In this document: positions 11,248 through 21,031 of the stretch, one piece after another
Layout: each line of letters opens with the position of its first letter
How positions within the stretch are numbered: the first letter of the stretch is position 1
Origin: Boesenbergia rotunda
Taxonomy: Eukaryota > Streptophyta > Magnoliopsida > Zingiberales > Zingiberaceae
Direction of reading: 5' to 3'
Length of the DNA stretch: 64,000 nucleotides
Assembly: GCA_024364735.1 (NCBI GenBank)
Contig: JAGFNQ010001130.1
Coordinates: 51,574 to 115,573 of the forward strand
Made by a program: the position numbers and the translations under genes
Notes under the pieces: model-generated
What the model was told of the DNA's origin: nothing
Databases searched by the model: none
What the model saw: only the letters and a program-made list of their open reading frames with translations

Positions 11248-12282
11248 TGTTGAGGCAATCTGTGGTCCGGAGGAACCAAGTGTTTTGATGTTTGGGCAAA
11301 GGGTTTAAGTTATGTTTTCCCTTGTATTTAATATGTGTATGTTGAGTGTGCAGGTTGTACAGGTTTACACATATGGACTTGATTGGACAGCCTCGGTACG
11401 GTGAAGGGTGGCATGGAGACAAGCTGGAGGCTTGTGTGCACCCGAGGGACCTTAGAGAGCAGGGGCGATGAGCTGAGGGGCGCAGACTTCGAGGCATGCA
11501 TGAAGGATGGCATGGAGGCAAGCTGGAGGCTTGCGTGCATCCGAGGGACTAGAGCCGAAGATGAAGAGGGTGCAAAGGCAATAGTCGAGGCTGCTGAGTG
11601 AGGAGTCAGTCGAGTCGTGAGGGTACGAGTGATGTGTGATTATACTCGGAAAATCTTAGGGGTTGAGTGCGGAGTCGAATGTACTCAGGAAGGGTAACCT
11701 TAGGTGGGTGAGTAGACCAGTCGACTGGCCTGGGGGCAGTCGACTGATGGAACTCACAGAAAGGTCTCAGCCCTGGGACCAATCGACTGCCCTAGGGGTA
11801 GTCGACTGGTAGGTGGCTGGTGAGTTGGCTGAGAATTTGAACGTTGGGGTGCAACGGTCGAATTTCAATGGCACCAGTCGGCTGCCCTGGGGGCAGTCGA
11901 CTGGTAGCAAGGGTTTCAGCCCAAGTCCTATTTAAAGAGGACTTCGTGGTGGCTGAGTTTCTTGATGAATCTTGTCTTGGTTAAAGGCAAGATAGTAGTC
12001 TTTGTGCTCAGAGGTTTGCATGGTGCTGTGGTGAGGTTTCTCCACCCACAAGGAGCGACAAGAACTAACCGGAGGTTATCTGGGGATTGATCCACCGACG
12101 GATTCTTGGATTAGTCACCCGCCCAGGGTGGATACCAAGTAAATCGGTTTGTTAGCAGTGCTTTCTTTGTTGTTTGTGTTTATTATTATTGTTTCCGCTT
12201 GCGTATAATAACAACGTAGGTACAAGAAGAATCGAAGAATCGCTATTCACCCCCTCTCTAGCGGACCGAAATCGATCGTACA
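11248..12282 (+). repeat. 3' LTR of the gag-only copia element
   Basis: It matches the 5' LTR with scattered substitutions, plus one extra palindromic unit (CAATCGACTGCCCTAGGGG) at about 11770-11795. Confidence 0.9.
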
Positions 12283-13622
12283 ACCATATCATACAGAAAA
12301 GCATACATAGGTTAGGAGAAAGCATTGAAAAAGGTTGTTGGAGATTATGATGAGGCTTACAAAGATCTTCCACAATATCTGCGTAAGTTAAGAGCTAGAG
12401 ATCCTGAAACGTATGTGGCACTATGCAGGAATGGTGACAATCAGTTCCAGCGGTGTTTTTGGGCTTTTAGTGCTTGCCGAATGGTGTTCAGGTCTTATTT
12501 GCGTAGACTTATCGGAATTGATGCCACACACCTAAGAGAAAAGTATCCGGGAGTAATGTTGATTGCAACGACGATTGATGGTAATGACAATGTTCTCCCA
12601 GTTGCCTTCTCAATAGCTGAAGTTGAATGTGGCTCTGCATGGGAGTGGTTTTTGGAGCATACAAAGAGGTTCTTTGCTGTCGATGATCACTCAATCACCA
12701 TAGTATCAGATAGACATCGGGGCATTATATTAACAGTTAGAAAAGTCTACACAAACGTGCATCATGCCTTTTGTTACCACCACATGTGTTGTAATATGGT
12801 AACTATTACTAGAAGTAGAGCTGCTGTAGGTTTGTTTTGGGCAGCAGCACGAGCCAACACAACACTCCAATATGATATAATAATGCAGATAATGCTTGAA
12901 AAACATCCAGTTGCCCATAAGTGGCTTCAAAACATTGACCCTAAAAGGTGGGCAAATGCACACTTTACTAGGAGAAGGTGCAGAATGCTTACCACGAATT
13001 GTGTAGAGAGCTTAAATGCTTTGTTCGTCTACACGTGAGCTTCCCGTAAATAGGTTAATTGATAATACAAGAAGAAAAGTTGCTCAATGGTTTTATAACC
13101 GTAGAGAGGAAGTCTCCAAATGGCATGTTGTTTTGACACCTTATGCTACAAAAGAAATGGATTCAAGGAAAGAGAAAGCAAGAGCTTATAAGGTTCGCCC
13201 TTACTCCCAATCAGAAATGGAAATAGAAACATGGTGCACTTCATACATTGTTGATTTAGAAAAAAAAGTTTTGTCATTGTGGAGAGTTTCAAACTTCAAG
13301 ACTTTCTTGCTCACATGCTATTGCCGTAATCATTCACAGGAACATGGATACACTCCCATATTGTGAGAATTATTTTTATTCTGAAACTTGGAAGTGGGTT
13401 TACATGGATCGTATTTTCCCTTGTAGAAGCAAGCAGTTTTGGCCTACTGGAGTGAACGACATTACAGTTCTATGTCCCCGTAGCCTTCTGTAGCCTGGTA
13501 GACGAAAGAAGGCACAGATTGAGTGTAGACACAATGGCAAGGTGAAACTAAAATGCAGTCGGTGCAAACAACTTGGTCATAATAAAAGGACATGTAGAAT
13601 GCCGCCAGCCCCAAGGTTTTGA

Positions 13623-14245
13623 GTTAATTGGCATATGTAGTGACCCAATATTCTGATTGAAGTGTATATTGTGTATGTAGGAGAACTGAATGTATATATA
13701 TTGTATATTGTACAGTTGTGACTTGAAGAAGTATTTCAATATTATGATACATTTCTTCTTGTATAATTTTATGTAAGCAGAAAAGATCAGTTGTGAAGTA
13801 CTCTGATTTTTAAACCCACAATAATATTATTTCAGGTCTTGAAGTCCTGAAGTCCTATGGTTTGTGAATATCTGTCATTTGAGGCCCTCTATTTGTATGC
13901 TTTCTTGATTCATTGTTCTGTGCCAACTAATACTGTATTAACACGTAACTGATCATCATTAGGACTATGTTTGGAGACCAAAAATATGATCTCCTAGCTA
14001 AACTTTAACTACTGGTAATGAGTTTTGAGAAATCAAAATATCATAGGTTCATGATGTAAACCTCCTGCTGTGCTAAATTCTTAAAATATGAGGTAATGAT
14101 GTGCATGGAATTAAAATGTGGTATGCAATGTCTATTTAGGTACTCTCCTTCTTGTTTCATATTAAAAAAAAATTCACAACATGTATATTTATATAAAATA
14201 TTTAATGATAATTTTATTAAATTATTTGCAATTTGAAATGAGATT
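13623..14245 (+). other. Transposase 3' flank of MULE copy 1
   Basis: This is non-coding and alignable by eye to 38298-38990 and 57245-57940. It shares GTATTTCAATATTATGATAC and CTTGAAGTCCTGAAGTCCTA. It may contain the 3' untranslated region of the transposase. Confidence 0.7.
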
Positions 14246-14440
14246 ATTGTTTCAGGCCCTGCGTGGGCCTGAATATTTTTGTTTCAGGCCCAGCGTGGGC
14301 CTGAAATAAGATTATTTCAGGCCCACGCTGGGCCTAAAATGCGATTATTTCAGGCCCAGCGTGGGCCTTTAATGAGATTATTTCAGGCCCAGCGTGGGCC
14401 TGAAATAATCTCATTTCAAGCCCAGCGTAGGCGTGAATTC
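14246..14440. repeat. Palindrome array, downstream of transposase, MULE copy 1
   Basis: Six units of CAGGCCCAGCGTGGGCCTG or close variants, separated by AAATAAGATTATTT-like spacers. This is the counterpart of the arrays at 38999-39225 and 57945-58220. Confidence 0.92.
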
Positions 14441-14831
14441 AAATTAGGGTAGAGGAAAAGTAAGGTTCAATATTACTTATAGTATCGACAAGAGGACAGA
14501 TTATAGATTAGAGATTACACAAAAACAAGGATCGAAAGCAATGCTCCATTGGAGTATCAAAAGGATTACATACATTATAACTACAAATATACATTGTTTG
14601 TCATTAACTTACATTGTACAACTGAATCATTTTGTTTCAGTCCCTGAGTGGGTTTCCTAAAATGCTTTTGTTTTAGGCCCACCGTGGTCCTGAATTCAAA
14701 TGATTCCAGCAAAAGCAAGGTTCAATATTACTGATGAGTTCGACAACAATTACATATTATAGATTATATATGAGACAAAAACAAGGATCGAAAGTAATGT
14801 TTCATTTATTTGAAAAGGATTACATAGATTG
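14441..14831 (-). other. 3' flank of the lost peptidase gene, MULE copy 1
   Basis: It aligns by eye with about 58221-58640 in copy 3, the region just beyond the stop codon of the minus-strand peptidase gene. No coding part remains because the copy is cut at 14831 by a copia-type LTR. Confidence 0.6.
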
Positions 14832-14961
14832 TGTTGGATCGAGAGAAAACGATAGAGGGGGGGTGAATATCGTAAAACGTTCGGATTCGTAAAAGAGAAT
14901 TAGCAGCGGAAATAAATAAAGTAAAACACACACGAACACCAAGATTTTACTTGGTTCGGAG
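14832..14961 (-). repeat. Copia-type LTR fragment (nested, outer)
   Basis: It starts TGTTGGATCG followed by AGAGGGGGGGTGAATATCG. This is the reverse complement of the LTR 3' end style seen at 8525-8558, so the LTR is read on the minus strand. It is interrupted after 130 bases by a second LTR of the same style. Confidence 0.6.
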
Positions 14962-15977
14962 TGTTGGGAACGAGATGGCTAGAGAGGGGGGGTGAATATA
15001 GCCAATCACTTCTACTTTGAAGAGTTAGCAAGTTTCTGCACTTGAAGTTGTTAGTAGCACAGCGGAAGTATGGAAGACAGAATGTGTAGAAACCAAAACA
15101 GAAAACTAACTAGCAAGATTAGCAAGATCGCTAACAAGGAGATTTTACAAGGTTCGGGGATAACTTGCCCCTACTCCTTGGCGTGCCCTTAAGGTGGGTG
15201 ATCCCTTGATCGTCGGCAGATCAAGCCCCGGTTAACACCGGATAATTCAGCAACCTCCTTCTCGGTGGAGAAACCTCTCCATAGTGTGTTTCAAACAAGG
15301 ATATAGTTTAAGCACAAAGAAACAACAAGAAGGATCTTACTCAAACACTTAGCAAGGACAAGAACACAGCAAGCTTCCCTGAGCTCCACCCAGTGGCGAT
15401 CTCACGCAAGAACCCTCTTCGTGTCTTCCCACTGTCGGACTCCAAGCTCCTTGTTCCCTCCTTCAAGGCTCAAGTAAAGGATGAATGCTTTTCGATCGCT
15501 TGCTCAGAATGATGGAAACTTCAAGAACACAGCAAGCTTGATGTGGAGAACTCAAGGCGCAGGAACTCAAGAACAGAACTCTAGAACTCTGCTTCACCGA
15601 AGCTGTCTCTCGTTCCTTTTTGTTTCTCCACCAAGCATCAAGTGACCTCATCTCCAGCAGCCTCCAGCTGCCTCACTGCCAACGCCAGCTACACTGAACC
15701 CTTACTGAACTTCCTGAGCTCCCTCAGCCAAGCTTCAGTCAGCGGCTTCAGTCCTGCAGCTCCAGCCGTTGCAACCTGAGTGGAGAAATGAACAAACCTG
15801 CTCCAAGGAAAGCCCACTTTGACTTCTCCTTGAGTGTTTGAATCCTCCCCTGTCACCTGCAGCTTAGTCAGAATATTAGAGCAGTATATCACACAGTGAA
15901 TCAAATATCAGAGGTAAGTGGCAGCAGATATCAGATGTTCAGACGCGATCAGAGTGTCTGACAGTGCAATTTGAATT

Positions 15978-16645
15978 AAAGTGATCGGTCACCGGACCGA
16001 TCAGAGAGCCTCCTGATCGGTCACCAGACCGATCAGGCTGGTTCCAGACCGATCAGGCTTCGTCCTAATCGATCCCCAACGCTCAATCAGAAATCGCGAT
16101 TTCTTTGAGATTCTCCTGGATCGATCACCGGACCGATCCCAGGTCGTTGATCGTTCACCTGACCGATCCACCCTTATATCGGGCGATTTCTGAATTTCGC
16201 AGGCTAAGCCTTCAGATCGGTCAACTGACCGATCAGGGTGTCACCTGATCGATCAGCAGTCCGATCAGGTCATCACCAGACCGATCAGGAACCGTCCTGA
16301 TCGATCTTAGTGAGAAGCCCGCGAAGCTCGATCGTTCACCAGAACAATCTGCACAGTGATCCTGATCAGTCAATAGACCGATCAGGAGTAGTTCAGCAAG
16401 GGAACTCAACCTCACTGCTCGCTCCCTGATCGGTCACCAGACCGATCAGGAGCCAGTCAATGGGTGAAACGCATACTCCCTGATCTGTCACCAGATCGAT
16501 CAGGAGCAGCACAGTAGGTTCCCAACCTCACTGTGTGCTCCCTGATCGGTCACCGACCGATCAGTCATCGCTGGGATCGGTCACCAGACCCGATCCACGA
16601 AGGAGGCAGCGTGCCAGAATCCCTGATCGATCACCAGACCGATCC
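15978..16645. repeat. Array of TGATCGGT / ACCGATCA hairpin units
   Basis: Roughly a dozen units have 8-base arms TGATCGGT and ACCGATCA around a short CACCAG or CACCGG loop. Some arms are mutated, and 10-60 bases of unrelated sequence separate the units. The array is inside the copia-type LTR. Confidence 0.85.
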
Positions 16646-16654
16646 AGGGACTCA

Positions 16655-17170
16655 AACTCAGCCCTCCAAGCTAAGTTTCCATCCACCTTAGCCCTCCAAG
16701 CTAAGGATTTTCCCATCTAACTCTCCAAGTTGGGAATTTGCACCTAACCCTCCAAGTTTAGGACTTTTCACCTAGCCCTCCAAGCTAGGACTTTTCACCT
16801 AGCCCTCCAAGCTAGGACTTTTCACCCAACCCTTCCGAGTTAGAACTTCATCCAACCTAGCCCTCCAAGCTAGGCACCTGACCCTTCAAGCCAGGACTTT
16901 TTCACCTAATTTCTCCAGGATGGGAATTTGCACCTAACCCTCCAAGTTAGGACTTTTCACCTAGCCCTCCAAGCTAGGACTTTTCACCCAACCCTTCCGA
17001 ATAGGACTTTTCACCTAGCCCTCCAAGCTAGGACTTTTCACCCAACCCTCCATTAGGATTTTTCCAACACCTAGCCCTCCAAGCTAGGATTTTCAACACC
17101 TAACCCTCCAGGTTAGGATTTTTCAACACCTACCCCTAGGTTAGGATTTTTCCAACACCTAGCCCTCCAG
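16655..17170. repeat. Tandem array, ~27 bp units
   Basis: About 18 degenerate units consist of CACCTAGCCCTCCAAGCTAGG followed by ACTTTT or a variant. Each unit has a short inverted pair CTAG..CTAG. The array ends at the undetermined base, so its true length is unknown. Confidence 0.85.
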
Positions 17171-17171
17171 N
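17171..17171. other. Undetermined base (N)
   Basis: This is the only N in the window. It separates two sequence types that do not read into each other: a tandem array to the left and the interior of a gypsy LTR to the right. It may mark a scaffolding join. Confidence 0.95.
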
Positions 17172-17279
17172 TTTTAGGTAAATTTTAGAATATAAGGGGT
17201 TTTAATGAGAAATATTAAATAATTATGGAGGAATTTTTAAGGGTTTTCGAATATTAGGAATAAATAAAAATAAAATGAA

Positions 17280-17350
17280 AATTAATGGCATGCACACAAG
17301 GATTTGACCTTGGACCTCTTGTATAACCATGCATGCTCTAACCAACTCAC
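17280..17350 (-). other. tRNA-like sequence inside a gypsy LTR
   Basis: The minus strand has GTGAGTTGGTTAGAGCATGC (A-box-like) and GGTCAAATCC (B-box-like) about 30 bases apart. Similar antisense stretches lie at 31672-31740 and 30300-30365 in two other LTRs. Confidence 0.45.
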
Positions 17351-17879
17351 CTAGCAAGGGATTTCTATGAGGAAATGAAATGGAGTTTGGTTAAGGCTTA
17401 GGGGAAGAGGAAGAGACACCATGACTCTTCACTTACCCTCCTTAATGTGCTATAAAGAGGGGGTTTGGGAGTTTCTTTCTTCCTCCCTCATTCTAGCCGA
17501 AAATCTCAAGAGGAGATTTCCCTTGGAAAAGCTTCACAAGAGGGTCTCATCTCCAAGATCTAAAGGGTTCCCAAGGTTACAAGGGCTAGAGGTGACTTAA
17601 GGTCTAAGGAGTTCGACTTAAGGTCTAAGGAGTTCTTTTGATTCTCTTTCAAGGTTGAAAAATCAAGAAACCCAAGGTAAGACTCCCTCACCTGTGGTAT
17701 AATAGTTCCTTATGATTTCCATGATTTTTAGCATGATATATTGGTTAGTTTTTGGATTTGATGTTGAAAGAAAAGAAAACCAAGAACCTTAGGCTTGGGT
17801 TTCGGCCACCATGATTTAAAGGTCTATAATTATGCAAAAATCTTGATAATGTTTTTAATGTTCCCTTATGATGTGTAGA

Positions 17880-18300
17880 GGTTACGTATAATTTTTGGGA
17901 ATTTTTGGAGTACCCTAGGACACCCTAGGGTTTCGGCCAACATGAAAGGAACAAAACCAACACCTAGAGACCCTATGGGTTTCGGCCACAATGTTTTAGG
18001 GTCCATAATGATGCTAAAAATATGTATAATGTTATTTAATGTTCCCTTATGATGTGTAGAGGTTAAGTATAATTTTTTGGAATTTTTGGAGTACCCTAGG
18101 ACACCCTAGGGTTTCGGCCAACATGAAAGGAACAAAACCAACACCTAGAGACCCTATGGGTTTCGGCCACAATGTTTTAGGGTCCATAATGATGCTAAAA
18201 ATCTTTATAATGTTATTTAATGTTCCCTGATGATGTTTATAGATTAAGAATAATTTTTGGGAATTTTTGGAGTACCCTAGGATACCCTAGGGTTTCGGCC
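17880..18300. repeat. ~170 bp tandem duplications inside the LTR
   Basis: Three successive units share CACCCTAGGGTTTCGGCCAA, AACATGAAAGGAAC and GGGTCCATAATGATGC. They differ from one another at a small number of positions. Confidence 0.8.
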
Positions 18301-19739
18301 AACAACAAGAACCCTTGTGTAGGGTTGGGTTTAAAACCTCAAGTGTTTGTTCATGTATTGTCATGATATAAGGGAGATGGAGGGTGTTTATGTGAATATT
18401 TCACATGGCCTAGAGACCCTATAGGTTTCGGACAAGTACCCTAATAGGGTGGAAAGTTAGGACTCATTTCAAGTAAGGGCCCTAAATGGCCCTATGGTAA
18501 GGTATGGTTGGTGTATAACAATTGATTTGGGGATTTTAATGGAAATTTTTCTATGCCCCATGGCCTTGAAGTTTCGGCCAAGAGCAAGATTAGGGTTAAA
18601 GGATTAGGGTAAGCCTTAAGTATGGAATCAAATGTTTCCTATGGCCTAGTATGTATGTATGGGATGTTGTTTGGGGAAGTTATGTGAAGCTTCATGAACC
18701 TATGGTTCCTTGGGGCTTTCGGCCAAGGGCCTAACCTAGGGTTAGGGTTGGGTTAAACCTACCAAGATGCTTGAGTATGAGTTACCAAGATATATATTTA
18801 AGTAAGATGGAAGAAGTTCTATGTTAACCAAACCCTTAGTTTGTATGTCATGAATTATATGTTAAGTCATAGATGTTTAGACATGTGCCATGATTTATGA
18901 ATGATATGTATGTATGCCATGTCTTATGAATGATATGCCATGTTTTATGAATAATATGCATGTATGCCATGTCTTATGAATGATACATATGTATGCCATG
19001 ATTTATGAATAAGATGTATGTATGCCATATGAATGAAGTTAAAGTACATGCCTTTAAGGCATAACGATGATGTTAAGTATGATGAATGAATGATGATGAA
19101 TGACAAGTATGATGAATGAAAGATGATGCTTATGTCTTTAAGGCATAAATATGCTAAACGACACGGTCGATGGTCGATGGTCGACGGTACGACGGTCGAG
19201 AGGACCGGTAAATGGGCCGGTAGACGGGCCGAGCCGTAACAAGTTATGCTATGTTAAGTATGTCATGAAGGTCTCATGAATGATGAAGCATGTAAAGTAT
19301 TTTACTTTATGAATGGGCTTGTACCGGACCGAAGTATGGGTCCAAGGGATGGGCACCTTAAGAACGCCCCGGTTCTGGACTACCGACTATGCTGTCCACG
19401 GTTCTGGCACTACCGAAGCTGTGCAACAGGGATGGGCACCTTAAGAACGCCTCGGTTCGGGGACTACCGATTATGCTGTTCTTACCCTAGTAGGTCGAGG
19501 CTAGCTACCTCGTATTTACTTAGGGATGCACGCTTATGATGTATGTATGTGGTACAAGCCAGAGCCCCAATGATATGATGATTATGTTTAAGCATTTAAA
19601 AGTATGTTTTAAAGATTAAGCATCTTTATATATATATATATGCAATTGCCACATGCATCCATCCATGTTATGCATTATATTTATGATAAGAATACTATGC
19701 AAAGTAAGTTTATGCAAGGTATGTTTATGCAAATGATTT

Positions 19740-20110
19740 TATGTATGTTTATGCTAATATATGATGCCATGATTTAATTGTGATTATGTTAAGTTAAAAT
19801 GCCATGATTTTATTAATGTTTATGCTAGTTTAGGATGCCATGATTTATTTATGTTTATGCTAGTTTAGGATGCCATGACTTTATTTATGTTCATGCTAGT
19901 TTAGGATGCCATGATTCAATTATGTTTATGCTAAGTTAGAATGCCATGATTTTATTTATGCTCATGCTAGTTTAGGATGCCATGATTTATTTATGTTTAT
20001 GCTAAGTTAGAATGCTATGATTTTATTTATGTTCATGCTAGTTTAGGTTGCCATGATTTAATTATGTTTATGCTAAGTTGGAATGCCATGATTTTATTTA
20101 GGTTCATGCT
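19740..20110. repeat. ~60 bp degenerate tandem repeats
   Basis: Repeated ATGCCATGATTTTATTTATG and TTCATGCTAGTTTAGG segments. They may represent repeat growth within the LTR. Confidence 0.75.
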
Positions 20111-20822
20111 AAGAATGTTTATGAGGTTGTGTTGATTATGTTTATGTCTATGCCAAATATTATGCCATGCTATGAATGTTTACGATGTTGATGTCTATGT
20201 CAAGTGTTATGCCACGCCATGAATGTTTTTATGGTTATGTTATGCCATGCTACGAATGTGATTAAGTTATGTTCATGCCATGACGAATGTATGCTAAATG
20301 ATGAAAAGGTTTATGTTCTAAGTAAAGCACTAAGTATGTTAATGTCTTATGTGCTCATGATTAAATGATGAATAGTTTTAGTGAGTAGGAAAGAGTCTTA
20401 CTAAGCCTGTGTGCTTATAGTCTTATTTTCCTTATACCGCAGATCACGCAAGGGGACAGTAAGGAAGCAGCAGGAGGGCATCAAAGAATGTGTGTGATAG
20501 TGACTTGACCAAGGAGCAATATGGTTGCTCATCTTATGATAGAACTCTACCTTTACTATTAAGTACTTGAATGTGACTCTATGACATGATGCTAAAGTAT
20601 GACATGATATGATGCTAAGTATGACATGATGCTAAGTATGACATGATATGATGCTAAGTATAAAGTTAATATGCCAAGTTCCCATGTTATGATCCTAGGA
20701 ATGGTAGTAAGTGCATGTAGGTGTAGGTTTAAAGGTTTCCGCTGCATTAGGATGTCTACATGCCCTAAGTATGTTAACGTAACGCCGCTTTATGAAAAGA
20801 AAAAAAAAAAGCGGGCGTTACA

Positions 20823-21031
20823 TGCCTACTCTGAGCAGCTTCTATTCTCTGGCGGATGCTCTTTATAGCTTCTGTGGTATCATCTATAAGGTCAGTCTGA
20901 GACCCCATTTCTTTCTTCTCACTACCTTCATACCAACAGAGGGGAGATCTACACTTCCTACCATAAAGAGTTTCATAGGGTGCCATACCAATAGTAGCTT
21001 GGTAGCTGTTATTGCAGGCAAACTCTGCTAA
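20823..21031 (-). pseudogene. Ty3/gypsy integrase C-terminal fragment
   Basis: The minus strand encodes the conserved stretch MAPYETLYGRKCRSPLCWYE and a downstream helix with KSIRQRIEAAQSRH. This is the classic end of the integrase core and its C-terminal region in plant gypsy elements. Only about 70 residues remain, and the plus-strand LTR interrupts it at 20823. It may belong to the same broken element as the gag-protease ORF at 28330-29888, but nothing visible links them. Confidence 0.85.

Larger units (their letters stand above)
7547..12282 (+). mobile_element. Gag-only Ty1/copia-type LTR element with target duplication ACCAT
   Basis: It has two LTRs (7547-8558 and 11248-12282), both starting TGTTGAGGC and ending GATCGTACA. 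A PBS-like ATTAGTATCAGAGC follows the first LTR, and the purine run AAAAAGGGGGAGAT precedes the second. It is flanked by ACCAT at 7542-7546 and 12283-12287, and removing it restores the MULE reading seen in the other copies. The internal region (about 2.7 kb) encodes only Gag-like protein, with no protease, integrase, reverse transcriptase or RNase H motifs. It must depend on enzymes from a related element. The gag start and LTR style suggest the SIRE/Maximus lineage. Confidence 0.92.
6783..13622 (+). pseudogene. MULE transposase pseudogene, copy 1
   Basis: This is the copy 1 version of the transposase at 55143-57244. The N-terminal part runs from about 6783 to 7546 and the rest from 12288 to 13622, split by a copia insertion. 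The N-terminal part has a TGA at 7318-7320 inside the segment that encodes the first zinc-binding motif (TGC to TGA). The distal part keeps the DDE region (GIDATHL, VSDRHRGI, NCVESLN) but loses two bases near 13022 (TTCGTCTAC where other copies have TTCAAGTCTAC), which shifts the frame. It has an eight-A run before the SWIM motif at about 13260, and ends with the CCHC knuckle. It is clearly non-functional. Confidence 0.85.
5841..14831 (+). mobile_element. MULE copy 1 (interrupted and 3'-truncated)
   Basis: The left end matches the ends of the two other copies: CAATTTACCAAAGGGCGT, followed by further ACCAAAGGGCG-like repeats and TATA-like TATATATATATTA at about 6063. Then come a palindrome array, transposase exon sequence, a second palindrome array and about 390 bases of downstream flank. 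A gag-only copia element sits at 7547-12282. The right side stops at 14831, where a copia-type LTR begins. The peptidase gene seen downstream in copy 3 is therefore absent here apart from its 3' flank. Confidence 0.8.
14962..17170 (-). repeat. Copia-type LTR or LTR-bearing fragment (nested, inner)
   Basis: It starts TGTTGGGAACG followed by AGAGAGGGGGGGTGAATA, the same minus-oriented end signature. It contains the palindrome array 15978-16645 and the tandem array 16655-17170, and runs into the undetermined base at 17171, so its other end cannot be placed. No coding sequence is recognised. A CT-rich part around 15360-15700 may belong to the transcribed LTR leader. Confidence 0.5.
17172..20822 (+). 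repeat. Gypsy-type LTR, plus orientation, left end missing
   Basis: It ends GCGGGCGTTACA at 20822. The block 19276-19560 is an inverted relative of 3590-3830, and CCCTAGGGTTTCGGCCAA echoes the TTGGCCGAA motifs of the LTR at 2931-5778. A TATA-like CTATAAAGAGG lies at 17450. Diverged ~170 bp tandem duplications lie at 17880-18300, and ATGCCATGATTT-type repeats of about 60 bp at 19740-20110. A tRNA-like antisense stretch lies at 17280-17350. The start (expected TGTAAC) is lost at the N. No PBS follows it, so it is a 3' or solo LTR. Confidence 0.7.

Noticed and set aside
12509..12963. Minus-strand frames opposite the transposase (also in copies 2 and 3)
   Set aside because: Reverse shadows of the conserved transposase coding sequence.
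20671..20868. 65-codon frame across the LTR end
   Set aside because: Crosses the LTR/integrase boundary; no motif.
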